DNA of 64,000 nucleotides from DAOUKH01 sp965207995 (GCA_965207995.1 OZ242299.1:2232001-2296000), one strand, 5' to 3'; shown: positions 41,703-50,728, counted from the first letter of the stretch. Notes: generated by a model not told the origin, from the sequence alone. Numbers and translations are program-made.

Positions 41703-42685
41703 CGTATCCGTTCCCGCAGCGGCGGCGTGGGAGTGGGAGGAGCGGCGTCCCCCGAGGCCCCATTCGACCCGTTCGCCTTTGTTCGCGTTCGTCGCTGCCG
41801 CAGTCCCTCGTTCTGCTTGTCGGCCTCCCACACGGGCTCGAAGATGGCCGTCCACTGCGTAGGATACTCCATGACGTACCGCTCGACGATATCGAGGAGT
41901 TGGCGGCTCAGAGCACGGACGCGCGCCTCGGTGGGGCGCTCGCGCTCGACGGCTATGGGCGCGTCGATGCGGACGACGTGTTGCTCGAAGCCGGCCCGCA
42001 AGCTGATGCTCGGCACCAGGGTGGCCCCAGTGCGGAGGGCCAGCTCCGCCGCGCCCACGGGCATGAGGGCCGGCTCGCCGAGGAAGTCCATGACGAGGCC
42101 GTTGCCCTGGACGGCGCGGTCGACGGCCACGCCGACCCACTCCCCCCGCTTGAGCGCCCTGAAGGCGTTCTTGATGCCCGCCCCCGTAGCGGGCTCGAAG
42201 GTGAGCGATTGGGCGTGGCGCAGGCGCATGGTCAGGTCGAGCAGCCGGGGCGGCTCGATGTCCTCAGCGAGGATCATGGTGGGGGGCACGCCCAGGGCGG
42301 GGAAGGCCTGCGTCACCATGTCGAGGTTGCCGAGGTGCGCGGAGGCGATGATGACGCCCTTCCCCATGCGCTTCGCCGCCTCGTAGTGCTCCAGCCCGTG
42401 GAAGTCGATCGCGTCGCGGGTCTCCTCGGGGGTGTAGTAGGGGACGCGGGTGAGGTCGTAGTAGTTGTAGGAGAGGTTCCGGAAGCTCTGGCGGATCATG
42501 CGGCTGACGTCGCGGCGGGAGGCGTTGGGCACGATCCGGCGCAGGTTCAGCGCGGTGGTGCGGCGGGAGCGTCTGGCGAAGACGAAGGCGGACTCGGCCA
42601 TGAGGATGGCGCAGAGGCGGCGCAGCGGCCGGGGAAGCGGCGCGATGAACGTCGCGGTGAACAACATGAGGTAGTAGCGCCACAT
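41699..42685 (-). CDS. Lysophospholipid/PIM acyltransferase, HtrB/LpxL family
   Basis: A 328-residue acyltransferase of the LpxL/HtrB family, which includes the actinobacterial PIM acyltransferase PatA. An N-terminal hydrophobic anchor (about 1-20) is followed by the catalytic H-x4-D motif (SAHLGNLDM), then GVAVDRAVQGNG and GAAELALRTGATLVP. The C-terminal 35 residues are polar and low complexity. Start at 42685 puts the anchor first; an alternative ATG at 42724 adds an Arg-rich leader, and neither has a clear ribosome-binding site. It is the first gene of the coupled three-gene unit and probably acylates the mannose or inositol of the glycolipid made by its neighbours. Confidence 0.87.
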   Translation of the reverse strand: MWRYYLMLFTATFIAPLPRPLRRLCAILMAESAFVFARRSRRTTALNLRRIVPNASRRDVSRMIRQSFRNLSYNYYDLTRVPYYTPEETRDAIDFHGLEHYEAAKRMGKGVIIASAHLGNLDMVTQAFPALGVPPTMILAEDIEPPRLLDLTMRLRHAQSLTFEPATGAGIKNAFRALKRGEWVGVAVDRAVQGNGLVMDFLGEPALMPVGAAELALRTGATLVPSISLRAGFEQHVVRIDAPIAVERERPTEARVRALSRQLLDIVERYVMEYPTQWTAIFEPVWEADKQNEGLRQRRTRTKANGSNGASGDAAPPTPTPPLRERIR

Positions 42686-42784
42686 ATGCTCGCGGCGACG
42701 TCTCCGGGGACGGCGCCGCCGCATGGTACTACAGCGCCGGAGGCGGGGCAAAAGGAGGGTGCCCACACTCTCCCATTCTCTCCC

Positions 42785-42962
42785 AGAGGAGACCCTTGCG
42801 TAACCTCGCCGATGGTTGGAAAACGGACGGAGTGGGGTGGTCTTCCCTCTCCCCCTCTGGGGGAGATTTGAGAGAGGGCGCGCGCCATCAGGCGCGCGAG
42901 CGCCCGCAGGGCGCTGCTCTTTACTCGACCCTGAGTTACGCAAACGTCTCCAGAGGGAGAGA
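42785..42962. repeat. Dispersed intergenic repeat, copy R3
   Basis: Starts GGAGACCCTTGCG and contains GATGGTTGGAAAACGG, GGTGGTCTTCCCTCTCC and TTGAGAGAGGGCGCGCGCC. It ends with GTTACGCAAACGTCTCC. The middle module (GCGCGCGAGCGCCCGCAGGG) is shared with R4 but not with R1 or R2, while the end module is shared with R1 and R2, so copies are mosaic. The rest of 42686-43032 shows no gene. Confidence 0.83.
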
Positions 42963-43032
42963 GGCCTAAGGCGCTACCCAGAGAGCGAGGCGGGAGGGGC
43001 GGGCGACCATAAGGGGCGCTCCGACAGGAGGG

Positions 43033-43920
43033 CTAGCGGGCGAAGACCTTGGTGGGGCGCCAGGCGGCTTGCTCGGGATCGAAGCGGAGGAGGGCGATAA
43101 GTTGGCCGTCGCCGTTGAAGGCGCGGCAGAGCGCGCCGGGCTCGGCTTCGGCGCCGTTCGCGCCGACGGGCTTGCCGTGGATGATGGCCTGGCGGGTGTC
43201 GACGTCGACGATGGCGGCGGGCAGGTGGAGGAGCGGGACGTCGAGCGGTTCCAGGCAGGTCTCCAGGTAGCCGCCGAGCGCGGCGTCATGGAGGGTCTCG
43301 ATGGTTAGTGCGTCTTCGATGTAGAAGGGGCCGGTGCGGGTGCGGTCCAGGGCGGCGAGGTGGGCGCCGCAGCCCAGCGCCTCACCCAAGTCGTGGGCGA
43401 TCGAGCGGACGTAGGTGCCATGGCCGCACTCGATGTCGAGGACGGCGAGGCCGGGCGACCAATCGGTGAGCTCGATGCTCGTCACCTCGACCTCGCGCGG
43501 ATCCGGGGCCTCGGCGCGGCCCTCGCGGGCGAGCTCGTAGCTGCGGCGACCGTCCTTCTTCAGGGCGCTGAAGGCCGGGGGACGCTGCTGGATGCGTCCG
43601 CGGAAGGAGGCGAGGGCCGCCGCGACGTCGTCGGCGCCGATGGCCGAGGCGTCGGCCTCGCGGGTGACCTCGCCCTCGGTGTCGTAGGTGTTCGTCTCGA
43701 TGCCGAGCCGGACCTCGGCGCGGTAGGCCTTCGTGCCGTGGAGCAGGAACTCGCTGACGCGGGTGGCGCGTCCCAGGAAGATGGGTAGAACGCCGCTCGC
43801 CAAGGGGTCGAGGGTGCCGCCGTGCCCGACGCGCTTCTCGCCGCTCAGGCGCTTCACGAGCCGGACGACGTCGAAGGAGGTGGGGCCTACGGGCTTGTCG
43901 ACGTTGAGGATGCCGTCCAT
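43033..43920 (-). CDS. truB: tRNA pseudouridine(55) synthase TruB
   Basis: A 295-residue enzyme that isomerises U55 in the T-loop of tRNAs. The catalytic Asp is in the conserved GHGGTLDPLASGVL block. AYRAEVRLGIETNTYDTEGE, QRPPAFSALKKDGRRSYELAR and the CGHGTYVRSIAHDLG block follow. A C-terminal PUA-like segment ends RPTKVFAR. It lies 11 nt after rbfA on the same strand, a classic pairing. Confidence 0.96.
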   Translation of the reverse strand: MDGILNVDKPVGPTSFDVVRLVKRLSGEKRVGHGGTLDPLASGVLPIFLGRATRVSEFLLHGTKAYRAEVRLGIETNTYDTEGEVTREADASAIGADDVAAALASFRGRIQQRPPAFSALKKDGRRSYELAREGRAEAPDPREVEVTSIELTDWSPGLAVLDIECGHGTYVRSIAHDLGEALGCGAHLAALDRTRTGPFYIEDALTIETLHDAALGGYLETCLEPLDVPLLHLPAAIVDVDTRQAIIHGKPVGANGAEAEPGALCRAFNGDGQLIALLRFDPEQAAWRPTKVFAR

Positions 43921-43931
43921 GCGGCCCGCCG

Positions 43932-44306
43932 TTAGCGCTCGCCGGCCCCGGGTTCCGCGTCGAAGCCGTCGGAGTCGCGCATCAGGTCGAGGAGGCGCGT
44001 GCCCGCTTCGATGGAGTCGTCGCGCTGGAAGGTCATGAAGGGGATGTACTTCATGGTGCGGAGGCGGCCTTGCAGCTCGTGGCGCAGGCGCGAGGCGGCG
44101 GCGCGCAGTCCCTCGACGGCCTCGTCGCGCTGCTCGTCCGTGCCCAGGGTCGAGACGTAGACCTTGGCGGAGCGCAGGTCGGGCGTCACGGAGACCTCGG
44201 TGATCGAAGTCAGGCCGGAGAGACGCGGATCGCGCAGGTCGCGCATCGCCTCGCTCAGCACCTCGCGGAGCAGGTCGTTGACTCGCTGTTGCCGGCGGCT
44301 GGTCAT
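43932..44306 (-). CDS. rbfA: Ribosome-binding factor A
   Basis: A 124-residue KH-like protein that helps mature the 5' end of 16S rRNA in the 30S subunit. It has RVNDLLREVLSEAMRDLRDPRL, VSVTPDLRSAKVYVS, LRHELQGRLRTMKYIPFMTF and the acidic tail. Length is normal. It is co-transcribed with truB. Unusually, the upstream neighbour (20-nt gap) is not infB but a VWA-domain gene. Confidence 0.95.
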   Translation of the reverse strand: MTSRRQQRVNDLLREVLSEAMRDLRDPRLSGLTSITEVSVTPDLRSAKVYVSTLGTDEQRDEAVEGLRAAASRLRHELQGRLRTMKYIPFMTFQRDDSIEAGTRLLDLMRDSDGFDAEPGAGER

Positions 44307-44325
44307 GCGGGCTCGGCCCGGGGTG

Positions 44326-46371
44326 CTAGACCACCATCTTGCGCTTACGGCTGCTCAGGTAGTCGACGAGGATGTACTGCCCCAACCGGTCGGGCGTGGT
44401 GTAGAAGACGCGCCCGCGGTTGATGCGCGTCAGTTGCTCGATGAAGTCGATCAGATAGGAGTTGCGGTCGAGCATGAAAGTGTTGATGACGATGTCCTGC
44501 TGGGTGCATCGGCGGGCCTCGGCGAGGGTGGCGCGGATGGTGCGGGGGCTGGGCGGGTATTGGAGGTAAAGCTGGCCGCCCTCCATGTGGGCGGTTGGCT
44601 CGCCGTCGGAGATCATGATGATCTGCTTGGTGCCCCCCTTGATCTTGGAGAGAAGCTTCTGGGAGACGGCGAGACCGTGTTGGATGTTGGTGTAGGGGTC
44701 GAACTCGTCCCAGGAGAGGTAGGGGAGACGGTCGGCCTTGATTTCGCGGGCGTAGGTGGAGAAGCCGACGATGAAGAGCTTGTCGCGGGTGAACTTGCTG
44801 CGGATGAGGTTGTCGAGGGCGAGGGCGACCTTCTTGGCGGCCATGAAGTTGCCGCGCATCGCCATCGAAAGGCTGAGGTCGACCATGAGCACGGTCGCGG
44901 CCTGTGAGATCTGCTCGGTGCGGTAGACCTCGAAGTCCTCGGGACGGAGGCGGACGGGCGTGCCCGACGCGTCCCGCATCACGGCGTTCATGATGGTCCG
45001 CTGGAGGTGCGGGGTGAAGGTGTCGCCGAACTCGTAGGGCTTGGTGGCGTCGATGTACTCTACTCCGGGCCCGTGGCGGTCGATCTGGTGCGCGCCGGCG
45101 CGGTCCTTCTTGATGTAGGCGAAGATCTCCTGGAGCGCCCGCTGTCCGAGCTTCCGCATGCCCTTGGGGCTGAGCTCGAAGCCGCCGCCGACCTTGCGGA
45201 TGTAGCCCTCTCGTTCGAGGCGGTCGGCGAGCTCGGTGAGCTGGTCGAGGGCTTGGCGCGCCTCGGGGCCGAGGGTCTCTTCGAGGAGGTCGCGGTCGAT
45301 TTCGTCGGGCGCGCCCTGGCGGGTGCGGCGAATCTGCCGCTCAAGGTCGTCCATCTTCTGGAGTTGGCCCATCAGATCGAGCGCGCCGGAGAGGTCGATC
45401 TCCTCGTCGCCCGTGAACGAGTACTCGCGGCTCATCGAGGCGAGCGGGTCCATATAGTCCATGTTGGCGGCGAGGCGTTGCATCTCGGCGGCCATCTCCG
45501 GTGAGTCGCCGAAGGCCGATTCCATGAGGTCTTGCAACTGGCGGCTCTGCTCGGAGGAGAGGCTGTCGAGGAGGGACCGGGTCTGGGCCATTTGGCGGCG
45601 GAGCCGGTCAAGGAGGTCGTCGAAGTCCTTGGGAGGGTCGTCGCCGAACATGCCGCCCCAGCGCTGCATGAAGCCCTCGAAGTCGGGGTCGCCGCCGTTG
45701 ATCTTCTCTTCCAGCATTTCGTTCAGATCGCGCATCATCTCTTGCATGGCGCGCATCTGCTCCGGCGACATCTGCTGGAGGGCCTTGGAGATGTCGCTGA
45801 AGAACGACTCGGCGGCCTGCCGGCGCAGCATGTCGAGCAGCTCGTCGAACTCGGCTTTGGCCTCGGCGTCCATGAACTCGTAGTTGCGGAGGGCCTCGAT
45901 GGCCTGCGCGGGGTCGTCGCGCGGGACGGCGGCCAGCGACTCCCGGCTGCGCAGGGCGCGGCGCTCCAAGTCCTCGGCGAGCTTGCGGCGGACGTCGGGG
46001 TCGAGGCCCGACGCCTCTCCCGCGCCTTCTTCGCGAAGGGATTGGGAACGGTCGAGCTCGCGTTGGAGCCCAGCTTCTTCTTTCTCGAAGATGGAGTCGA
46101 GCTTGGCGCGGATGTCGTCGAGCGCCGAGTCGAGGTTGTAGCGCTTCATGGCGTCCCGGCGCCGCTTCTGGAGCCGGTCGAGCAGGTCCTGGAGTCCCAT
46201 GCCGCGTTCGCCGAAGGGCTGAGGGAGACCGGCGCGCATCAGGGCGCGGAGGGCGGCGTTGATGTCGCCGTGCTGGAGGAGCTGGTCGGAGAGCTCCTCC
46301 ATGATGGCGCTATCGTCGGGAGGGAAGACCTCTTGGCGTCCATCCCAACGCGAATAGCGGTAGGCGGGCAT
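44326..46371 (-). CDS. VWA domain protein partnered with a MoxR-type AAA+ ATPase
   Basis: A 681-residue protein. Residues 1-470 are mostly charged and helical with coiled-coil character (many Glu, Arg and Met in segments such as SDISKALQQMSPEQMRAMQ). The C-terminal 200 residues are a von Willebrand factor A domain with an intact MIDAS: DLSLSM, a Thr in DPYTNIQ and ISDGEP. It resembles the metal-ion-dependent partners of MoxR or Mg-chelatase-like ATPases, which act together in chaperone-like insertion or remodelling. It begins 2 nt after the stop of the ATPase gene. The target complex is unknown. Confidence 0.88.
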   Translation of the reverse strand: MPAYRYSRWDGRQEVFPPDDSAIMEELSDQLLQHGDINAALRALMRAGLPQPFGERGMGLQDLLDRLQKRRRDAMKRYNLDSALDDIRAKLDSIFEKEEAGLQRELDRSQSLREEGAGEASGLDPDVRRKLAEDLERRALRSRESLAAVPRDDPAQAIEALRNYEFMDAEAKAEFDELLDMLRRQAAESFFSDISKALQQMSPEQMRAMQEMMRDLNEMLEEKINGGDPDFEGFMQRWGGMFGDDPPKDFDDLLDRLRRQMAQTRSLLDSLSSEQSRQLQDLMESAFGDSPEMAAEMQRLAANMDYMDPLASMSREYSFTGDEEIDLSGALDLMGQLQKMDDLERQIRRTRQGAPDEIDRDLLEETLGPEARQALDQLTELADRLEREGYIRKVGGGFELSPKGMRKLGQRALQEIFAYIKKDRAGAHQIDRHGPGVEYIDATKPYEFGDTFTPHLQRTIMNAVMRDASGTPVRLRPEDFEVYRTEQISQAATVLMVDLSLSMAMRGNFMAAKKVALALDNLIRSKFTRDKLFIVGFSTYAREIKADRLPYLSWDEFDPYTNIQHGLAVSQKLLSKIKGGTKQIIMISDGEPTAHMEGGQLYLQYPPSPRTIRATLAEARRCTQQDIVINTFMLDRNSYLIDFIEQLTRINRGRVFYTTPDRLGQYILVDYLSSRKRKMVV

Positions 46372-46373
46372 GG

Positions 46374-47774
46374 CTACCCCCGGTAGCGGAAGGCGCCTTC
46401 GACCCTGTCGCGGTTGAGCCGGCGGTTGAGGTGCAGACCTTCGAGGATGAACTCGATGGCCGAGGCGGTGCTGGCGGCGTCCTCCGGCGTCTTGAGGGCC
46501 GCGACGGCCGCCTGGAGCTCGGGGATGCGGGCGAGGCCCTTCACATAGGTCCGGGACGGCACGTCCTCGCCGGCGTCGAACGAGAGACCCTCGTCGAACC
46601 GGGCGACGAGCGGCTCCATGTCGCTGATGTTGGCGTAGCGGCCGAAGGCGTTCAGGCAGGCCTTCTTGACCAACTCTTCGAGCACGCGCCCCTCGCGGCC
46701 TTCCTCGACGCTCTCCAACTCGATCTTCCCGTTGGTGGAGGCGAGGAGGAACTCAAGGTCGGTGATGCGGGGCGCGGCGGGGTTTTCCTTGGCGCGGATC
46801 GCCCGCCGCACGGCGTTGCTCACCATGTTCTCGTAGTTGCAAATCGAGACTCGGACGCTGACGCCGGAGCGCTGGTTGATGTCGGGGCTGCGCCGGGCGA
46901 GCGCGGTGATCTCGGCGATGATCTCCTTCATGTACTCGGGGACGTGGGTCTCGATGCCGGCGTCGACGGTGGAGACTTCCTGCTCGACGATGCGGATTTC
47001 TTCTCCGATGTCCTTGGGGTAGTGGGTCCGGATCAGCGAGCCGTAGCGGTCTTTGAGCGGCGTGATGATGCGGCCGCGGTTGGTGTAGTCCTCGGGGTTG
47101 GCGCTGGCCACGACGTAGACGTCGAGGGGGAGCTGGACGCGGTAGCCCTTGATCTGGACGTCGCGCTCCTCCATGAGGTTGAACAGACCCACCTGGATGC
47201 GCTCGGTGAGGTCGGGTAGCTCGTTGATGCAGAAGAGGCCGCGGTTGTTGCGGGGGATGAGGCCGTAGTGGATGGTGAGCTCGTCGGAGAGATAGCGTCC
47301 TTCGGCGACCTTGATGGGGTCGACCTCGCCGATGAGGTCGGCCATGGTGATGTCGGGGGTGGCCAGCTTCTCGGCGTAGCGCTCCTCACGGTTGACCCAG
47401 GCAATGGGGGTCTTGTCGCCGAGGGTCTCCACCTGCTCGACGGCGAACTTGGAGACGGGGTTGAAGGGATCGTCGTTGATCTCGCTTCCCGCGATCACGG
47501 GAATCCACTCGTCGAGCAGGTTGATCATGGCGCGGATCAGGCGGGTCTTGGCCTGGCCGCGCTCGCCGAGGAGGATGACGTCGTGCTGGGAGAGGATGGC
47601 GTTCTCGATTTGGGGTATCACGGTGTCGTCGTAGCCGACGATGCCGGGGAAGAGGTCTTCGCCCTTCTTGATCTTGGCGATGAGGTTGCGGCGGAGCTCC
47701 TGCTTCACCGTCGAGCTACGGTACGAGCTCCGTTTCAATGCGCCAAGCGTGCGGGCTTTCGGGGGTCGTCCCAT
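46374..47774 (-). CDS. AAA+ ATPase, MoxR/Mg-chelatase ChlI-like
   Basis: A 466-residue AAA+ protein. Walker A is LLGERGQAKTRLIRA, with Ala before the Lys as in many MoxR proteins. The Walker B region is GLFCINELPDL, sensor 1 is VVASANPEDYTNRG, and the arginine-finger/ChlI-type region is LKDRYGSLIRTHYP. The C-terminal helical lid ends in a stretch on ALKTPEDAASTASAIEFILEG. ATG 47774 is preceded by AGGAG at 9 nt; a further ATG at 47807 has none. With the coupled VWA gene it forms an ATPase/MIDAS pair. The client is not known. Confidence 0.9.
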   Translation of the reverse strand: MGRPPKARTLGALKRSSYRSSTVKQELRRNLIAKIKKGEDLFPGIVGYDDTVIPQIENAILSQHDVILLGERGQAKTRLIRAMINLLDEWIPVIAGSEINDDPFNPVSKFAVEQVETLGDKTPIAWVNREERYAEKLATPDITMADLIGEVDPIKVAEGRYLSDELTIHYGLIPRNNRGLFCINELPDLTERIQVGLFNLMEERDVQIKGYRVQLPLDVYVVASANPEDYTNRGRIITPLKDRYGSLIRTHYPKDIGEEIRIVEQEVSTVDAGIETHVPEYMKEIIAEITALARRSPDINQRSGVSVRVSICNYENMVSNAVRRAIRAKENPAAPRITDLEFLLASTNGKIELESVEEGREGRVLEELVKKACLNAFGRYANISDMEPLVARFDEGLSFDAGEDVPSRTYVKGLARIPELQAAVAALKTPEDAASTASAIEFILEGLHLNRRLNRDRVEGAFRYRG

Positions 47775-47919
47775 TCGTCGTCGCTCCTGAGGAAAGGGCC
47801 GGGGCATGAGGTCCGCCGTACCGGGGACGCCTCAAGCCGCAGGGCCGCTGAGGCCCTTGAAGTGGGCCGCCGCGCCAGTATAGCGGCGCGATTCCGGCTG
47901 CGGCAAGTGCGCGTGTCGC

Positions 47920-48279
47920 TCAGCGCTCCAGGGTCACGGTGACCTGCGCCTTACCGGTCCGCGCCTGCCCAAACGGGGGCTTCGGCTTGCGCACCGTCAC
48001 CACGACTTTGCTGGGACGGAGCTCGCGGCGAATGGTGCGCGCGATCTTGTCGGCGAGGCGCTCGAGCAGGTGGAGACTCGGCCCCCGGACGATCTCCTCG
48101 ACGATGGCGTGGGCCCGGGCGTAGTCGATGGTGTCGGCGAGCTTGTCGGAGGCGCGGGCCTTGGTGAGATCGGCGTGCATGGCGAGGTCGACCTCGAAGG
48201 TCTGCCCCTCGGCGCGCTCCTTCTCGTGCTCGCCGTGACGGCCGAAGCATTGGATACCCCGGAGCTCGATAACGTCCAC
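47920..48279 (-). CDS. folB: Dihydroneopterin aldolase FolB
   Basis: A 119-residue T-fold enzyme that cleaves dihydroneopterin to 6-hydroxymethyl-dihydropterin in folate synthesis. It has IELRGIQCFGRHGEHEKER with the pterin-anchoring Glu, FEVDLAMHADL, DTIDYARAHAIVEEIV, LHLLERLADKIA and the catalytic Lys region VRKPKPPFGQ. Length is normal. It lies 15 nt after the LON-domain gene. No other folate gene is seen in the window. Confidence 0.93.
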   Translation of the reverse strand: MDVIELRGIQCFGRHGEHEKERAEGQTFEVDLAMHADLTKARASDKLADTIDYARAHAIVEEIVRGPSLHLLERLADKIARTIRRELRPSKVVVTVRKPKPPFGQARTGKAQVTVTLER

Positions 48280-48294
48280 GCGCCCGGCCCCGGC

Positions 48295-48990
48295 CTAGTT
48301 GGGAGAGATCCGGTCGCTGAGGCCGCCCTGCCCGCCGGACTCGGGCCCGCCCTTCCCCTGCTGCCGGAGATAGAGCATCGCCTGCAGCGCCTTGTTCTCG
48401 CGGGCGAGCATCGCAGCCTCACGCTTGAGGCGTTCGAGGGCGCTCGGCTCTTCGAGGAGGGTCTGCTTCTCGGCCATGCGCACCGCCAGGATGTTGGCGA
48501 CGATGTAGGAGAGCCGTTCGGGGTCGTCGGTGGAGAGGTCGAGGGGTGGGGGCTCGCCTCCGTAGATGGCTTTGAGGACGTCGATGTGGGCGGCGAAACG
48601 CTGCCGCACGGTCTCCATGAGGGGGGCCATGCCCTCGCCGCTCTCCGCGACGTGCTCCAACGGCTCGATCTCGCCGCGCATGTAAGGACGCATCTGGGTG
48701 ACGCGGCGCAGGCGGAAGGGCGTCTCGCCGACCGTCTGGAGGTTGTACCGGCCGTCGGGGAAGCGCTGGGCGTCGACGATCTTGGCCATCGTCCCGACCT
48801 CGAAGGGCGCCGCGGGGCCGCCGACCTCGCGGCCCTGCTTGATGAGGACCACGCCGAAGCCGGCGTTCTGCTCGAGGCACTCGCTGATCATCAGCTTGTA
48901 GCGCTCCTCGAAGATGCGGAGCGGCAGGGGCTGCGTGGGAAAGAGCACGACGCCCAGGGGAAATAGCGGAGTATCGGCGGGCTCGCTCAT
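48295..48990 (-). CDS. LON substrate-binding domain protein
   Basis: A 231-residue protein consisting of the Lon N-terminal (PUA-like) domain without AAA+ or protease parts. It has TPLFPLGVVLFPTQPLPLRIFEERY, GFGVVLIKQGREVGG, GTMAKI and LQTVGETPFRL. A helical C-terminal region (about 145-215) has a coiled-coil-like stretch ERLKREAAMLARENKALQ. Such stand-alone LON proteins are widespread, with an unclear role in protein quality control. It starts 10 nt after the surE stop in the same run. Confidence 0.92.
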   Translation of the reverse strand: MSEPADTPLFPLGVVLFPTQPLPLRIFEERYKLMISECLEQNAGFGVVLIKQGREVGGPAAPFEVGTMAKIVDAQRFPDGRYNLQTVGETPFRLRRVTQMRPYMRGEIEPLEHVAESGEGMAPLMETVRQRFAAHIDVLKAIYGGEPPPLDLSTDDPERLSYIVANILAVRMAEKQTLLEEPSALERLKREAAMLARENKALQAMLYLRQQGKGGPESGGQGGLSDRISPN

Positions 48991-49000
48991 GGCGGCGCCA

Positions 49001-49786
49001 TTATACTCCGCGGCCGTTCTTGAGCCGCTCGGCGATGACGGGGGCGAACTCGGCGAGCACCGGCGCGAAGACGTCGGAGGTCAGCTCCAAGTGGAGGGGG
49101 GTGATCGAAACGTGGCGGTTGCGCACGGCCCAGATGTCGGAGCCCTTCTCCGCGTTCCACTCCGTCTTGCCCCGCGCGATGTAGTAGTAGTCGTGCTTGG
49201 GGCTCTGCGCCTTCTCCAGCTTCGGCTCGAATGCGCCCTGGGCCAGCTTGGTGACGAGCACGTCCTCGATCTCATCGAGGGCGATGTTGGGCAGGTTCAC
49301 GTTGAGCAGCATCGGCCCCGTCAACGTTTTGTCGAGGAACATTTGCGCGAGCACCTGCCCGACCGCCGCGGCCGCGTCGAACCGCACGTCGGTCAGCGTG
49401 GTCACCGAGAGGGCGATCGAGGGCGCGCCCCAGAGATTGGCGTGCACCGCGGCCCCCACAGTGCCGGACATCATCACGTAGATGCCGGTGTTGGCGCCCT
49501 CGTTGATTCCCGACACGACGAGGTCGGGCTTGGGCATGATGCCCTGCATGGCGAGGATGACGCAGTCGCCCGGCGTGCCCTCCACCGAGTAGGCCGTGAC
49601 GCCCTCGATGCGGGGCATCACTTCGGAGACACGGACCGGGTGCTGGATCGTCACTGCGGCCCCGACGCCGCTCTGCTCGCGGTCGGGGGCAATCACGGTA
49701 ACGGTGCCCACCGACGTCATGGCCTCGGCCAACGCCCAAATGCCGGGGGTGTAGAGGCCGTCGTCGTTGGTCACCAAGATGTTCAT
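49001..49786 (-). CDS. surE: 5'/3'-nucleotidase SurE
   Basis: A 261-residue survival protein SurE that dephosphorylates nucleoside monophosphates. It starts at the canonical MNILVTNDDGLYTPG (metal-binding Asp pair); the upstream ATG at 49837 adds a Pro/Arg-rich leader and is rejected. It also has APDREQSGVGAAVTI, VEGTPGDCVILA and VSGINEGANTG. Length is normal. It follows panC with an 87-nt gap on the same strand. Confidence 0.95.
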   Translation of the reverse strand: MNILVTNDDGLYTPGIWALAEAMTSVGTVTVIAPDREQSGVGAAVTIQHPVRVSEVMPRIEGVTAYSVEGTPGDCVILAMQGIMPKPDLVVSGINEGANTGIYVMMSGTVGAAVHANLWGAPSIALSVTTLTDVRFDAAAAVGQVLAQMFLDKTLTGPMLLNVNLPNIALDEIEDVLVTKLAQGAFEPKLEKAQSPKHDYYYIARGKTEWNAEKGSDIWAVRNRHVSITPLHLELTSDVFAPVLAEFAPVIAERLKNGRGV

Positions 49787-49873
49787 GGGAGGGCGAGCAG
49801 GGCGCGGTACCGGGGAGGTGAAGCGCCGTTTAATCATAGGCGAAGCGACCGACGGTGTCTCCGGCGCGGCGGG

Positions 49874-50716
49874 CTACGGGAGTTCGAGCAGCACGTTGTC
49901 GATGAGGCGGGTCGCGCCGATGCGGACGGCGGTGGAGAGCATGGCCGCGGCGCGGACCTCGCCCTCGACCTCCGCTAGCGTTGCGACGTCGGCGAGGGAG
50001 AGGTAGTCGGGCTTCGCCAGCGGCTCGGCGTCGATGGGCGCTCGTGCGATGCACCGCAGCGCATCGGCGTCCCGCTCGCCGGCGTTCCAGGCGGCCTCGG
50101 CGGCGAGGAGCCCCTTGCTCAGGCAGAGCGCCGCGACGCGTTCGCCGGGCGAGAGATAGGTGTTGCGGCTGCTCATGGCGAGGCCATCGGGCTCGCGCAC
50201 GGTCGGGGCGACGACGATCTCGATGGGGAAGTCGAGGTCGCGGGCCATGCGCCGGATGAGCAGCGCCTGCTGGCCGTCCTTCTGACCGAAGTAGGCCGTA
50301 TCGGGCTGCACGATGTTGAAGAGCTTGGCGACGACGGTCAGGACGCCGGCGAAGTGGCCCGGCCGGCTGGCCCCTTCGAGGCGTTCGGCCAGCGGGCCGG
50401 GCTCCACCGTCGTCTCGTAGCCGTCGGGGTAGACCTCCGCCGCGTCGGGCGCGAAGACCAGCGCAGTGCCCTCGGCCTCCAGCAGAGCGAGATCGCGGTC
50501 GAGGTCGCGGGGATACGACTCGAGGTCCTCGTCGGCGCCGAACTGCGTCGGGTTCACGAAGATGGAGACGGCGACGGCGGCGTTCTCCTGCCGGGCGCGG
50601 CGCACCAACGACAGGTGCCCCTCGTGGAGGTAGCCCATCGTGGGGACGAGGCCCAGGGAGCCGGCCAAGGCGGTGCGCGCCGCCCTGAACTCGGCGATAC
50701 GGCGGAAGACCCGCAT
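49874..50716 (-). CDS. panC: Pantothenate synthetase PanC
   Basis: A 280-residue ligase joining pantoate and beta-alanine with ATP. It has LVPTMGYLHEGHLSLVRRAR (HIGH-like motif), SIFVNPTQFG, PDTAYFGQKDGQQ, VREPDGLAMSSRNTYLSP (KMSKS-like region) and the ending VLLELP. It lies 12 nt after panB. With panB and panD it gives the core of vitamin B5 synthesis. Confidence 0.96.
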   Translation of the reverse strand: MRVFRRIAEFRAARTALAGSLGLVPTMGYLHEGHLSLVRRARQENAAVAVSIFVNPTQFGADEDLESYPRDLDRDLALLEAEGTALVFAPDAAEVYPDGYETTVEPGPLAERLEGASRPGHFAGVLTVVAKLFNIVQPDTAYFGQKDGQQALLIRRMARDLDFPIEIVVAPTVREPDGLAMSSRNTYLSPGERVAALCLSKGLLAAEAAWNAGERDADALRCIARAPIDAEPLAKPDYLSLADVATLAEVEGEVRAAAMLSTAVRIGATRLIDNVLLELP

Positions 50717-50728
50717 TCCGGCGCCCGC

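Noticed and set aside
40554..42140. Glycosyltransferase extended to 42140
   Set aside because: The extra N-terminal part is Arg/Pro-rich and lies antiparallel to nothing useful while overlapping the acyltransferase coding region; the canonical start is at 41702.
45532..46386. Long plus-strand frame opposite the VWA gene
   Set aside because: Shadow of high-GC coding on the minus strand; composition is Val/Leu/Glu/Gly-rich without family motifs, whereas the minus frame has a MIDAS motif.
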